From Glo-17 sp964637835 (lineage in GTDB: Bacteria > Krumholzibacteriota > Krumholzibacteriia > LZORAL124-64-63): a DNA stretch of 64,000 bases. Shown piece after piece: positions 35,841 to 45,047 of the stretch. Where the stretch lies: NCBI GenBank assembly GCA_964637835.1, contig CAZWYF010000008.1, positions 45,124 to 109,123 on the forward strand, written 5' to 3'. Position 1 is the first letter of the stretch. Each line of letters begins with the position of its first letter. Under the pieces are notes generated by a model, which did not search any database, was not told the origin of the DNA, and saw only the letters and a program-made list of their open reading frames with translations. Made by a program: the position numbers and the translations under genes.

Positions 35841-36282
35841 CTGGCTCGACACCCCGGCCGCCGCCGACCGCGACGACCCCCTGGGCACCGCCCGCGCCGT
35901 GTCCGTGCTCCTGGTGGCGGCCGCCCGCGCCGACGGCGCCTTCACCGCCGACGAGGCCCGCGAGATCGCCGTCCTGGTCAGCCGCCACTACGCCCTGCCG
36001 CCGGAGGAGACGGCGGAACTGGTGCACGCCGCGGCGAGCGAGACCGTGGACGACCTCTTCCCCACCGCGCGCCTGCTGGTCGAACGTCTGGACAACCAGG
36101 CGCGGCGGCGCGTGCTGGGCCTGATGTGGCGCGTGGTCTTCAGCGACGGCACCCTCGAGCAGCGCGAGGACATCCTCATGCGCAAGGCCGCGCGGCTGCT
36201 CGACCTGCCGCACCAGGATCTGATCGCCTCCAAGCTCGCGACCCAGCGGGCGCAGGATCCCCAGGAGCCGCCGGCGGACTGA
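35821..36282 (+). CDS. TerB-domain protein
   Basis: 153-residue all-helical protein of the TerB/DjlA-N family: LLVAAARADGAFTADEAREI and LMWRVVFSDGTLEQREDILM are the two acidic metal-binding helices of the fold. Linked to membrane stress and tellurite resistance in other bacteria; here the function is unknown. It overlaps alr by 20 bases, so translation is probably coupled. Confidence 0.88.
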   Translation: MLDRIRSWLDTPAAADRDDPLGTARAVSVLLVAAARADGAFTADEAREIAVLVSRHYALPPEETAELVHAAASETVDDLFPTARLLVERLDNQARRRVLGLMWRVVFSDGTLEQREDILMRKAARLLDLPHQDLIASKLATQRAQDPQEPPAD

Positions 36283-36531
36283 GCGGTGGTGGGGAGCTGG
36301 CCCGCGGGATCTGGCCATCGAATCGCCAGTCCCGAAACCGTGAGCTTTCCCGGCGCGGCCGGGCGCCTTCCCGGCCCCGTCGCCGCGATCGCGCCCGGCG
36401 GGCGGCCACCGGGCGAGATTCGCCCGTCACCTGGCGTTAACCTCTTGAATCCCCGCAGCTTGGGTGGGACAACGCGGGCGCGGGCCCCGGGGACGGCCCG
36501 GCGTCGGCTGGTGCGGGACCTCGCGGGCCGA
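36283..36531. other. intergenic region before the C25 peptidase promoter
   Basis: No gene seen. It contains a short hairpin (36410-36426, CGGGCGA / TCGCCCG), possibly terminating alr-terB, and an isolated TTGAAT (36445) without a good -10. Confidence 0.45.
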
Positions 36532-36561
36532 TTGAGCCGTGCGCGCGCGCCGTGATAGACT
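36532..36561 (+). promoter_or_regulatory. promoter of the C25 peptidase gene
   Basis: TTGAGC (36532-36537), 18 bases, TAGACT (36556-36561). A 5-bp hairpin GGGGG / CCCCC (36564-36578) starts just downstream in the leader. Confidence 0.5.
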
Positions 36562-36654
36562 CCGGGGGTTGTGCCCCCTTGTGGATGTTCCGGTGGTCCG
36601 CGTGCCCGGCGCGCGTCGTCGTGGTGGTGGACCGCCCTGGACCTGGAGGATGCG

Positions 36655-39600
36655 ATGGACACGAGGTTCCTGCGGACCACCCTGACCCTGCTCGCGGTCC
36701 TGACGCTGGCCGCCCCCGCGGCCGCCGCCTGGAACGCCTTCGATGGTGGCGCGGCGGCCGCCCCGCGCATCGACGCGCGGGAAGCCGGCGCCGGCCGGAC
36801 CGTGGTGGAGATCACGCTGCCCGGCATCGAGACCGAGACGATGCTCATCGACGGGCAGCCTCACACCAAGGTGGTCCTGCCCGGCCACGTGCAGCTGCTC
36901 GATCGTGGGGCGCCGCAGCTGCCCTACATCACCACCAGCCTCGTGATCCCCGACCAGGGCACCCCCGAGCTGCGCCTCGTGAAGACCCGCTATCGCGAGC
37001 TGCCGGTCGAGCGCATCGTGCCGGGTCGCGGCGCCATCCTGCGTACCGTCGATCCGGCCACCGTGCCGTACACCTACGGCCCGGCCTACCAGGGCGGGGT
37101 CTTCCCCGCCGAGCCCGCCAGCGTGGGCGAGCCCTACATCGTGCGCGACGTGCGCGGCGTGAACGTGCGCCTGTTCCCCGCCCAGTGGGATGCCGACCGC
37201 GGCGTGCTGCGCGTGCTCGAGAGCGTCACCTACGAGGTGGTCACCGCCGGCTCGGGCGGCGTGAACATCAAGACCCGGCAGGGCACCGGCATCGCGCCCG
37301 TCTTCGACGCGCTCTACGCCCAGAAGTTCGCCAACTACCAGGCCGGCCTGAAGTACGAGATGAACGCCGGCGACGGCCCCATGCTCATCGTGGCCTACGA
37401 CGCCTTCGCCGCGTCCATGCAGCCGTTCGTCGACTGGAAGCGCCAGCGCGGCATCCCCGTGGAGCTGATCACCACCAGCAGCGTGGGCGGCACCACCAGC
37501 GGCATCCAGGCCGCCATCCAGGAGCGGTACGACAGCGCCGCCGGCCTGGCCTTCGTGATCCTCGTGGGCGATGGCCAGCAGGTGCCTCATTACAGCGGCG
37601 CCTACGAGGGCGCCAACGACGATACCCGCTACATGCGCCTCGATGGCAGCGACGTCTACCCCGACGCGCTGATCAGCCGCATCTCCGCCCAGAACGCCAC
37701 CGAGGTGAGCACGCAGGTGACCAAGTTCGTCACCTACGAGCGCGACGTCATGGGCGCCGCCGACTGGACCCACCAGGGCACCGGCATCGCCAGCAACGAG
37801 GGCTCGCCCTCCGACATCACCCGCATGGACTGGCTGCGGGACGACCTGCTGGCCTACAACTACACCGACGTCGACCGCATCTACCAGGGCCAGGGCGGCA
37901 GCACCGGCGCCATCGCCGCCGCGGTGAACGAGGGTCGTTCCCTGATCAACTACATGGGGCACGGCTCGGGCACCAGCTGGTCCAGCGTCTACTTCAACAA
38001 CAGCGACGTGGGCGCCCTGACCAACACGGACTGGCCGTGGATCATCGACGTGGCCTGCCTCAACGGCGGCATCTCGGCCATCGGCACCAGCTTCGCCGAG
38101 GCCTGGATGCGGGCCGGCAACCCCGAGCAGCCCCACGGGGCGGTGGGCATGTACGCCTCCTCCACCAGCTGCCCCTGGGTGCCGCCCACGTTGATGCAGG
38201 CGGAGGCCGTGGATCTGCTGTGCGCCGAGACCAGCAACGTCATGGGCGTGCTCGTGCAGGCGGGCATCATGGCCGTGCTGGACGAGTACGGCACCAGCGG
38301 CACCGGCCTGCAGCTGATCGAGCAGTACAACCTCTTCGGCGACTGCTCCCTGGTGGTCCGCAGCGACAGCCCGCAGACGCTGGCCATGGACCACCTGCCG
38401 GTGGTGCCTTTGCAGACGCCCACCTTCCCCGTGGAGACCGGGTTGCCCGGCGTGCGCGTGGCCCTCACCGCCGCCGACGGCACCATCCACGGCGTCGGCC
38501 AGACCGACGCCACGGGCTTCGTGGACCTGCAGATCACCGAGCCGGTGGCCGAGCCCGGCACGGTCGTCCTGACCGCCTCCGGCTACAACGTGGAGACCTA
38601 CCAGGCGGAGCTGCAGGCCGTGGTGCCGGCGGACATCGCCATCTCCCCGGCGACCGTGCCGGTGGGCGAGACCACCGCGGTCACCGTGACGGTCACCGAC
38701 CCCGACACCGGCGACGGCATGGCCGACGTCACGGTCGAGATCGCCGGCTTCGGGGTGGAGACCACGGGCGTCGGCACCGATGCCGCCGGCCAGGCGACCC
38801 TGGAGATCACGCCGCAGTTCGGCGAGAACCTCACGGTGCGCGGCCGCGAGCTGGGTGCCGGCTACGACCTGTTCACCGAACCGCTGCCGGTCACCGGCGC
38901 GATGGCCTTCGGCGGTGCCACCATCACCGCGGCGGTGCCGGCCATCGGCCTGGACGGCTCGTTGACGCCGTACCTGGAGGGCGAGATCACCGTCGCCACC
39001 CGCCAGTCGGGCTACACCCTCGAGGTGCATGGCGCGGGCATCGAGATGGTGCAGGCCGACAACAGCGGCGACACCACCGTGCTGGTCACGCCGCAGGCGC
39101 TGGCCCCGGTGATGGCCACCCTGACCGTCCCGGGCCTGGAGATCGTGCAGCAGGAGCTGGCCGTGGTGGAGGCCTTCGGCACCCTGGCCGGCACCGTGCT
39201 CGACGGCGATGACGACGGCGCCGCGGTGGCGGGCGCCCGCGTCCTGGGCTTCGCCGCGGACGCCGGCCCCGATGATCCGCCGCTGTTCGATCTGACCACC
39301 GACGCCAGCGGGGCCTGGGCGGCGCCCGAGGAGCTGGCCGTGGGCTACTACGACCTCGTGGTCCAGAAGTTCGGCTACGAGCCCTACACCGAGACCTACT
39401 TCCTGCTCTTCGGCGCCAACGATCACCCCATCACCGTCAACCAGGCCCCCAGCGGCGTCCTGACCGGCGTGATCACCGGCGCCGATGATGGCGCGCCCCT
39501 GGACGCCACCGTGCGCGTCTACCGCACCGACAACGACGAGCTGTACGACGAGGTGGTCACCGACCCGGCCACCGGCGAGTACGTCACCGGCGGCCTGCCG

Positions 39601-40737
39601 TTCTTCGATTACCGCGTGGTGGTCCGTGCGTACCGCCGCATCCCGGTGACCGAGACGGTGAGCGTGACCGAGGCCACGGTCACCCGGGACTACGCCCTGG
39701 AGGCCACCGAGGGCGACATCCTGGTCCTGGACGACAACAGCTCCCAGGCCCGCCAGATCCCGGCCAAGTTCGCCGATGACGGCCGCCTGCTGGCGCCGGC
39801 GTACACGGCGCCCGCCGACCGCGCCGCCAGCGACCTGGTGGCCGCCCTGGAGGATCTCGGCTACACGGCCACCCTGCAGCCGGCGTCGTCGAGCGATCCG
39901 GACTTCTGGGCCGATTACGACCTGATCATCTGCTCCAGCGGCGCCAACACCAGCACCCTGACCAGCGGCGCGCTCCGCGCCAACCTCACCGCCCACGTGG
40001 CGGCCGGCGGGCGTCTGCTGGTGGAGGGCGGCGAGGTGGCCTACGACATGCAGTACACCGACGCCACCTTCATGCGCAACGTGCTGCACGTCGACGACTG
40101 GAACGGCGACAGCAGCGGCGACGTCTCGGTGGCCGATGCCGCGCATCCGGTGATGAGCGTGCCCAACGTGATCACCGGGCCCATCGACAACGCCTACAGC
40201 GGCTACGGCGACGCCGATCGCGTCGATCCGACGAGCACCGGCCACCTGGTCGGCAACTGGACCAGCTACCCGGGCGACGCCAGCGTCATCATCCATGACG
40301 ACGACGACGACCCGGCGGGCGGCCCGTTCGTCTTCTTCCTCTTCAACTACGGCGCCATGGGGCCGGAGCGTGAGGGTCTGCTGCACAACGCGGTGTCGTG
40401 GCTGCTCTACAACCCGCTGGATCCGACGCCGGTGACCGACCAGCCGGAGGCCGTGCCGAGCGTCCTGGCGCTGGCCGGCAACTACCCCAACCCGTTCAAC
40501 CCCATGACGGTGATCCGCTTCTCGCTGCCCGCCACCCAGCAGGCGGAGCTCGCGGTGTTCGACGTCCGTGGCAAGCGCGTCCGCACCCTGGTGCACGACG
40601 TCCTGCCCGCCGGCGCGCACGAGATCACCTGGCAGGGGCGGGACGATCAGGGCCGCAGCGTCGCCAGCGGCACCTACTTCTCCCGCCTCACCGCGGGCGG
40701 CGAGAGCCTGGTGCAGAAGATGCTGCTGATCAAATAG
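36655..40737 (+). CDS. gingipain-like C25 cysteine peptidase with T9SS-type sorting domain
   Basis: 1360 residues, secreted. Signal peptide 1-25 (ends APAAAAW). Propeptide-like region to about 220. C25 catalytic domain (about 240-590) with catalytic His436 in NYMGHGSG and Cys468 in VACLNGG. Then several Ig-like and carboxypeptidase-regulatory-like beta domains (GTLAGTVLDGDDDGAAVAGA, GVLTGVITGADDGAPLDATV) and a flavodoxin/ThuA-like region near 1020-1240. A FlgD-like/T9SS type A tail (NYPNPFNPMTVIRFSLP to VQKMLLIK) closes the protein. It is probably exported through T9SS and attached or released at the cell surface for protein degradation. Start ATG 36655 after GGAGG. Confidence 0.9.
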   Translation: MDTRFLRTTLTLLAVLTLAAPAAAAWNAFDGGAAAAPRIDAREAGAGRTVVEITLPGIETETMLIDGQPHTKVVLPGHVQLLDRGAPQLPYITTSLVIPDQGTPELRLVKTRYRELPVERIVPGRGAILRTVDPATVPYTYGPAYQGGVFPAEPASVGEPYIVRDVRGVNVRLFPAQWDADRGVLRVLESVTYEVVTAGSGGVNIKTRQGTGIAPVFDALYAQKFANYQAGLKYEMNAGDGPMLIVAYDAFAASMQPFVDWKRQRGIPVELITTSSVGGTTSGIQAAIQERYDSAAGLAFVILVGDGQQVPHYSGAYEGANDDTRYMRLDGSDVYPDALISRISAQNATEVSTQVTKFVTYERDVMGAADWTHQGTGIASNEGSPSDITRMDWLRDDLLAYNYTDVDRIYQGQGGSTGAIAAAVNEGRSLINYMGHGSGTSWSSVYFNNSDVGALTNTDWPWIIDVACLNGGISAIGTSFAEAWMRAGNPEQPHGAVGMYASSTSCPWVPPTLMQAEAVDLLCAETSNVMGVLVQAGIMAVLDEYGTSGTGLQLIEQYNLFGDCSLVVRSDSPQTLAMDHLPVVPLQTPTFPVETGLPGVRVALTAADGTIHGVGQTDATGFVDLQITEPVAEPGTVVLTASGYNVETYQAELQAVVPADIAISPATVPVGETTAVTVTVTDPDTGDGMADVTVEIAGFGVETTGVGTDAAGQATLEITPQFGENLTVRGRELGAGYDLFTEPLPVTGAMAFGGATITAAVPAIGLDGSLTPYLEGEITVATRQSGYTLEVHGAGIEMVQADNSGDTTVLVTPQALAPVMATLTVPGLEIVQQELAVVEAFGTLAGTVLDGDDDGAAVAGARVLGFAADAGPDDPPLFDLTTDASGAWAAPEELAVGYYDLVVQKFGYEPYTETYFLLFGANDHPITVNQAPSGVLTGVITGADDGAPLDATVRVYRTDNDELYDEVVTDPATGEYVTGGLPFFDYRVVVRAYRRIPVTETVSVTEATVTRDYALEATEGDILVLDDNSSQARQIPAKFADDGRLLAPAYTAPADRAASDLVAALEDLGYTATLQPASSSDPDFWADYDLIICSSGANTSTLTSGALRANLTAHVAAGGRLLVEGGEVAYDMQYTDATFMRNVLHVDDWNGDSSGDVSVADAAHPVMSVPNVITGPIDNAYSGYGDADRVDPTSTGHLVGNWTSYPGDASVIIHDDDDDPAGGPFVFFLFNYGAMGPEREGLLHNAVSWLLYNPLDPTPVTDQPEAVPSVLALAGNYPNPFNPMTVIRFSLPATQQAELAVFDVRGKRVRTLVHDVLPAGAHEITWQGRDDQGRSVASGTYFSRLTAGGESLVQKMLLIK

Positions 40738-40837
40738 GGCCAGGCGGCGCGCGCCCAGGGGCGTCGCGGTGGGCCCGACCGCTCGCCGCGCCTGCCCGGG
40801 GCGCCGCGCCGACGTCCTGGCGAGCGGTCTTCTCGAT

Positions 40838-40870
40838 GAGCCCCCGGCGGCCCTGGCCGTGCGGGGGCTC
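40838..40870 (+). terminator. terminator hairpin after the C25 peptidase gene
   Basis: 8-bp stem GAGCCCCC / GGGGGCTC around a 17-base loop, 100 bases downstream of the stop. Most of it is repeated after the assembly gap because of the duplicated flank. Confidence 0.45.
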
Positions 40871-40900
40871 GTCTCGTCCGCGCGGGGGCTCCCCTGCCCG

Positions 40901-41000
40901 NNNNNNNNNNNNNNNNNNNNNNNNNNNNNNNNNNNNNNNNNNNNNNNNNNNNNNNNNNNNNNNNNNNNNNNNNNNNNNNNNNNNNNNNNNNNNNNNNNNN
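40901..41000. other. assembly gap (100 N) with duplicated flanks
   Basis: Bases 40846-40900 and 41001-41055 are identical (55 bases): a likely unmerged contig overlap. Confidence 0.9.
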
Positions 41001-41462
41001 GGCGGCCCTGGCCGTGCGGGGGCTCGTCTCGTCCGCGCGGGGGCTCCCCTGCCCGCGCGGGGGCTCGTCCCCGGGGGGCTCCGCGGGGGGAGGGATCCCT
41101 GTAGCGGCCCGAACCGGCCGATTTGCAGATTCATGAGCAGCAGCGGCCCGCAGCGTTTCCGGGATGGCGGCGCATGCTCCCGCGCGCACATTGCATGACG
41201 CACGATGATAGGGCCACCTGGATCCGCCGATTCGGCGGGCTCGGCGGCTCCGGGTGAACGGCGGTTCAGGTGCGGCCGTTTTCCTTGCAACCTTCTGGCG
41301 CGGCTCACGAACTTACGAGCGGTCTGTACGTCGCCAGGGACCTCGACGTCCCCACCGCGGGGGTTCGGAGGCGACGCCCGGAGGGATCGCGAGGCTCGGA
41401 GGCCTCGCGTCCGGAAGACCGATTCAACATGCAAGCTGCATCCATCCGGGAAGGAGTGTCCC
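41001..41462. other. long leader/intergenic region
   Basis: Starts with GC-rich CGCGGGGGCTC repeats to about 41095, then about 360 bases of more balanced composition with no convincing frame, RNA gene or promoter. Probably the upstream region and 5' leader of the secreted protein at 41463. Confidence 0.4.
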
Positions 41463-42101
41463 ATGTCCCGCATTGCCAGGACCGTCCTGTTCTCGCTGAC
41501 CGCATCGCTGCTGATCACCCCCGCCCTGGCCGCCGATCCCCCCGAGGACCTCGGGTACGGCGTGCTCGGCATCTACACCGAGCCGGCCGCCACTCCCGAG
41601 GCCCAGACCCATCTCGAGGGCATCACGCCGGGGACCATCCACACCGTCTACTTCGTGCTCTACCACGCCGACCTGACCAGCTACAACCTGGGCGGCTTCG
41701 AGTTCAGCTGGCGCGTGGAGCCGGCCGAGATGGCCCCCAGCGTCGTGGGCATGGAGTGGGGCATCGGCGCGGACCTGGCCCTGAACTTCGGCGACGAGTT
41801 CAACCTGCTCGTGGGCCACATGCGCCGCGACCCGCACGCGCCCGACGATCCGTTCGTGCTCTTCAGCGCCGACCTGCTCTTCATGGACACCCCCGGCAAC
41901 GCCGCCGTGTTCCTGGGCCCGGCCGTGCCCGCGTCCATCGCGGGCGAGATGGTCTACGCCGACTTCGTGTTCCCCGAGGAGCTGGACGTGATGAAGCCCA
42001 ACAACGCGGGCCAGACCCTCGACGACCCCGTGTTCTTCTTCAATCCCACCGTGGCCACCGAGCAGACCAGCCTGACCGGGATCAAGGCCCTGTTCGACTG
42101 A
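41463..42101 (+). CDS. secreted hypothetical protein
   Basis: 212 residues. A clean signal peptide (MSRIARTVLFSLTASLLITP, cleavage at ALAA) precedes a beta-sandwich-looking body (TVYFVLYHADLTSYNLGGFE, VVGMEWGIGADLALNFGD, FVLFSADLLFMDTPGNAAVF). The pattern resembles the secreted single-domain proteins common in high-GC FCB candidate phyla, but I do not recognise a named family. There is no T9SS tail. GGAAGGAG lies seven bases before the ATG. A strong terminator follows. Confidence 0.8.
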   Translation: MSRIARTVLFSLTASLLITPALAADPPEDLGYGVLGIYTEPAATPEAQTHLEGITPGTIHTVYFVLYHADLTSYNLGGFEFSWRVEPAEMAPSVVGMEWGIGADLALNFGDEFNLLVGHMRRDPHAPDDPFVLFSADLLFMDTPGNAAVFLGPAVPASIAGEMVYADFVFPEELDVMKPNNAGQTLDDPVFFFNPTVATEQTSLTGIKALFD

Positions 42102-42140
42102 ACCCCCGGACCGATGATGCCTCCGGGCATCGCTTGATCT

Positions 42141-42172
42141 GGCGGCCCGCCTCCGCAGGGAGGCGGGCCGCC
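42141..42172 (+). terminator. strong terminator hairpin
   Basis: 14-bp perfect stem GGCGGCCCGCCTCC with its complement around GCAG, 40 bases after the stop of the secreted protein. Confidence 0.65.
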
Positions 42173-42310
42173 GTCGCCGCGGGCCGTTGTCGCCGCGGGC
42201 CCCGATGCGGCGAGCCCCGGCGCGGCGCCCGACGTGGCGCGCGTCGCGGCGGTCCGCGTGGCGCTCCGCGTGGCGCTCCGCGTGGCGCCCGGTGGTCTCC
42301 CGAGGCGGCG
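42173..42310. repeat. GC-rich tandem repeats
   Basis: GTCGCCGCGGGCC units, then three to four 12-bp GGCGCTCCGCGT units (about 42250-42290), in the 340-base spacer before the mrp operon. No gene. Confidence 0.65.
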
Positions 42311-42364
42311 CCCGGCGGGTGCGGGATGGCCTTCCGGTCCGGCCGTGGTGACCGAGGTTTTTCC

Positions 42365-42392
42365 TTGAGCCCGATGGGCGGTGTGCTAGATT
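42365..42392 (+). promoter_or_regulatory. mrp operon promoter
   Basis: TTGAGC (42365-42370), 16 bases, TAGATT (42387-42392) with an extended -10 TGC directly upstream. Confidence 0.55.
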
Positions 42393-42443
42393 TGCCCCCG
42401 TTCATCACCGCGCGTCGACACCAGCAGCGAGGGACCTGCTTTC

Positions 42444-43070
42444 ATGCCGCAGGGCAACCGGCCGCCAGATCCGCCCACGCCCCACCCCCGGCGACGGACC
42501 GCCCGGAACAACCGCTCGCTGGTCTTCCTGATCCTCTTCCTGGTCCTGCTCTGGCTGGTCTTCTCGGGCAAGTTCGATGCGCTGCATCTGGGCTACGGCG
42601 TGCTGTCCATCGTGCTGGTGACAGTGATGTGCCGCGGGCTGCTGGCCGGACCGGAGGATCGACCCGAGAACGAGGTCCTCCCGCGGATCGCCTGGGGCCG
42701 GCTCCTGCTCTATCCCTTCTGGCTGCTCTGGCAGATCCTGCTGGCCAACCTGCAGGTCGCGGCGATCATCGTGCATCCCCGCCTGCCCATCGACCCGGTG
42801 ATGCTCGAGTTCCGCAGCGGCCTGCAGAGCGACCTCGCCCGGGTGACCCTCGGCAACTCGATCACCCTGACGCCCGGGACGTTGACCGTGCGGATCGAGG
42901 GCGACCACTTCCTGGTCCACACCCTGCACCCCCGGCTGGCCGGCGGCCTCCTGGATGGATCGATGCAGCACCAGGTGGCGGCGGTCTTCGGCGAACCGCG
43001 GCTGCCGGCGGCGCAGATGGAGATCCGCGTCATCGAGGACGTCGCGGCCTGGCTGGAGGGACAGCCATGA
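42444..43070 (+). CDS. mrpE: Na+/H+ antiporter subunit E
   Basis: 208 residues, MrpE/MnhE family. Two to three membrane helices near the N-terminus (SLVFLILFLVLLWLVFSGKF, LGYGVLSIVLVTVMCRGLL, LLLYPFWLLWQILLAN) and a soluble C-terminal domain with the signature RVTLGNSITLTPGTLTV. A 22-residue Pro/Arg-rich N-terminus is extra. First gene of an operon of eleven in which almost every neighbour overlaps (mostly ATGA). The complex exchanges cytoplasmic Na+ or K+ for external protons. Confidence 0.93.
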   Translation: MPQGNRPPDPPTPHPRRRTARNNRSLVFLILFLVLLWLVFSGKFDALHLGYGVLSIVLVTVMCRGLLAGPEDRPENEVLPRIAWGRLLLYPFWLLWQILLANLQVAAIIVHPRLPIDPVMLEFRSGLQSDLARVTLGNSITLTPGTLTVRIEGDHFLVHTLHPRLAGGLLDGSMQHQVAAVFGEPRLPAAQMEIRVIEDVAAWLEGQP

Positions 43071-43342
43071 ACATGATCGCCTGGATCACGGTGCTGGTGT
43101 CCGTGGGACTCATCGTGGCCCTGTTCCGGGTCCTCAAGGGTCCGACGGTCTTCGACCGCATGGTGGGCGTCGGCGTCGCGGGCACCGACACGGTGATCCT
43201 GATCTGCCTGGTGGGGCATCTCTACGGCCGGTTCGACATGTTCATCGACATCGCCATCGCCTACGCGATGCTCAACTTCGGCGCCGGTCTGGTGGTGGCC
43301 AAGTACCTCGACCGGGTCCGGCGGAACGAGTCCGGATCATGA
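43067..43342 (+). CDS. mrpF: Na+/H+ antiporter subunit F
   Basis: 91 residues, three helices: MrpF/PhaF family, with GPTVFDRMVGVG between helices 1 and 2 and YGRFDMFIDIAIAYAMLNF in helix 3. The ATG overlaps the mrpE stop as ATGA. Confidence 0.93.
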   Translation: MNMIAWITVLVSVGLIVALFRVLKGPTVFDRMVGVGVAGTDTVILICLVGHLYGRFDMFIDIAIAYAMLNFGAGLVVAKYLDRVRRNESGS

Positions 43343-43650
43343 CCTACGTGGCCTACTCCCTCATGATCGCCGGGGCCGTGCTCCTGCTCGTCGGCGCGGT
43401 GGGCTTGCTGCGGCTGCCGGACTTCTACAGCCGCACCCATGCCGCGACCAAGCCCGACACCCTCGGCCTGGTGCTGATCCTGCTCGGCCTGGCCATCTAC
43501 GACGGGATGACGCTCACGACGCTCAAGATGCTGGTGATCATCCTGTTCGTGTTCATCGCGAATCCCACCAGCTCGCATGCCCTGGGTCGGGCCGCCCTCC
43601 TCGGTGGACTGGTGCCGTGGACCGGACGCGAGGGGAAGGACGGACGATGA
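43339..43650 (+). CDS. mrpG: Na+/H+ antiporter subunit G
   Basis: 103 residues, three helices. MrpG signature GLLRLPDFYSRTHAATKPDTLG after helix 1, and FIANPTSSHALGRAA at the end of helix 3. Overlaps mrpF (ATGA). Confidence 0.93.
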   Translation: MTYVAYSLMIAGAVLLLVGAVGLLRLPDFYSRTHAATKPDTLGLVLILLGLAIYDGMTLTTLKMLVIILFVFIANPTSSHALGRAALLGGLVPWTGREGKDGR

Positions 43651-43892
43651 ACGGCGACTTCAGCGCGGTCTTCTTCATCATGGCCATCGTGGTGGCCCTG
43701 GTGGCCCTGAAGGTGCGGGACCTCCTGGCGGCCGCGGCCCTGCTGAGCCTCTTCTCCTTCGTGGTGGCCCTGCTCTACGTGTCGCTCGGCGCGGTGGACG
43801 TGGGATTCAACGAGGCCGTCCTCGGGGCCGGTGTGACCGGGATCCTGTTCGTGATCGCGATCTTCAACACCCGCCGCCGGTCGCGGGACTGA
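43647..43892 (+). CDS. DUF4040 / MbhD-like antiporter subunit
   Basis: 81 residues, three helices. VRDLLAAAALLSLFSFVVAL and VDVGFNEAVLGAGVTGILF match the DUF4040 segment that forms the C-terminal part of full-length MrpA in classical operons and MbhD in membrane-bound hydrogenases. No full-length MrpA occurs here, so this is the split form. Confidence 0.85.
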   Translation: MNGDFSAVFFIMAIVVALVALKVRDLLAAAALLSLFSFVVALLYVSLGAVDVGFNEAVLGAGVTGILFVIAIFNTRRRSRD

Positions 43893-43919
43893 CGGCGGGA
43901 CGGATCGAAAGGACCTGCG

Positions 43920-44219
43920 ATGGCGCGCATCGTCGCGATTCTCGGCGTGGTGGCCGTGGGCGCGGTGCTCCTGTGGGCGACGGCGGGGCTGCCGGATTTC
44001 GGCGATCCCCTGGCGCCGGCGGCGCAGCACCTGAGCAACCGCATGCTCGAGGGCGCCTATCACGATGCGCACACCCCCAACGTGGTGACCGTGATGATCG
44101 CCGACTACCGCTCCTTCGACACGCTGGGTGAGGGCATCGTGGTCTTCACGGCCGGCCTGGCCTGCTATCTGTTGCTGCGCAGCGAACGCCGGCGCGAAGA
44201 CGAGGAGCCGGGCGCGTGA
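43920..44219 (+). CDS. MbhE-like antiporter subunit
   Basis: 99 residues: one N-terminal helix, an external loop containing TPNVVTVMIADYRSFDTLGE, and one C-terminal helix. This motif is the MbhE/MrpA-C-terminal signature. Together with the DUF4040 protein it replaces the MrpA tail. GTG of mrpB overlaps its stop. Confidence 0.85.
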   Translation: MARIVAILGVVAVGAVLLWATAGLPDFGDPLAPAAQHLSNRMLEGAYHDAHTPNVVTVMIADYRSFDTLGEGIVVFTAGLACYLLLRSERRREDEEPGA

Positions 44220-44656
44220 TCCGTCCCCAGAACAGCGTGATCGTCGACCTCGTGGTCCGGGTCATGTCGCCCCTGATCCAGATCTTCGCCTTCTACGTCA
44301 TCTTCCACGGCCACTACAGCCCGGGTGGCGGCTTCCAGGGCGGCGCCCTGCTGGCGGCGAGCATCCTGCTGCAGCGCGTGGTGCTGGGGCGTCGCCGGTC
44401 GGCACGGTCGTTCCCGCCGCGGCTGGCCATCCCCTTCGGCGCCGTCGGCATCGCGATCTTCGCGGGGGTGGGACTGTGGTCGCTGCTGACCGGCGGCAAC
44501 TACCTCCAGTACGACTTCCTGCCGTTGCCGCTCTCGGTGGTCTTCCTGCGCAACACCGGCATCCTGCTGGTCGAGATCGGGATCGCGTTCGCGGTCATGG
44601 GCACGCTGGTCTCCATCTACGACGACCTGTCGAATTTCGAGCGGAAGGAATCCTGA
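44216..44656 (+). CDS. mrpB: Na+/H+ antiporter subunit B (MnhB)
   Basis: 146 residues, four helices. IFAFYVIFHGHYSPGGGFQG is the diagnostic MnhB motif, and NTGILLVEIGIAFAVMGTLV forms the last helix. GTG overlaps the previous stop. It abuts mrpC directly. Confidence 0.93.
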   Translation: MIRPQNSVIVDLVVRVMSPLIQIFAFYVIFHGHYSPGGGFQGGALLAASILLQRVVLGRRRSARSFPPRLAIPFGAVGIAIFAGVGLWSLLTGGNYLQYDFLPLPLSVVFLRNTGILLVEIGIAFAVMGTLVSIYDDLSNFERKES

Positions 44657-45046
44657 ATGGAGTGGGTGCAGGTTCTCTTCAGGCACTGGGCCTACGCTCT
44701 GACCGTCCTGCTGATCCTCATCGGTCTGTCCGGCATGCTGCTCAAGCGCAACCTGGTGAAGAAGCTCATCGGCATGAACATCTTCCAGGGCGCGATCATC
44801 CTGTTCTTCATCGTGCATGCCTACAAGGACGAGGCCTCGGTGCCCATCTGGAGCGAGGCCCTGGGCGACCACGCGGATGCCTACATGAACCCCGTGCCCC
44901 ACGGCCTGATGCTGACCGCCATCGTGGTCTCGGTCGCCACCACCGGGGTCGCCCTGGCGCTGCTGTCCCTGATCCACAAGCGTTTCGGGACGGTCGAGGA
45001 AGACGAGCTGCTCTCCGTCCTGCGGGACCACCGGGAAGAGGTGTGA
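44657..45046 (+). CDS. mrpC: Na+/H+ antiporter subunit C (NuoK-like)
   Basis: 129 residues, three helices, NuoK/MrpC family: GLSGMLLKRNLVKKLIGMNI and DPVPHGLMLTAIVV-type motif (here NPVPHGLMLTAIVVSVATTG). Starts on the base after the mrpB stop. Confidence 0.92.
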   Translation: MEWVQVLFRHWAYALTVLLILIGLSGMLLKRNLVKKLIGMNIFQGAIILFFIVHAYKDEASVPIWSEALGDHADAYMNPVPHGLMLTAIVVSVATTGVALALLSLIHKRFGTVEEDELLSVLRDHREEV

Positions 45047-45047
45047 G

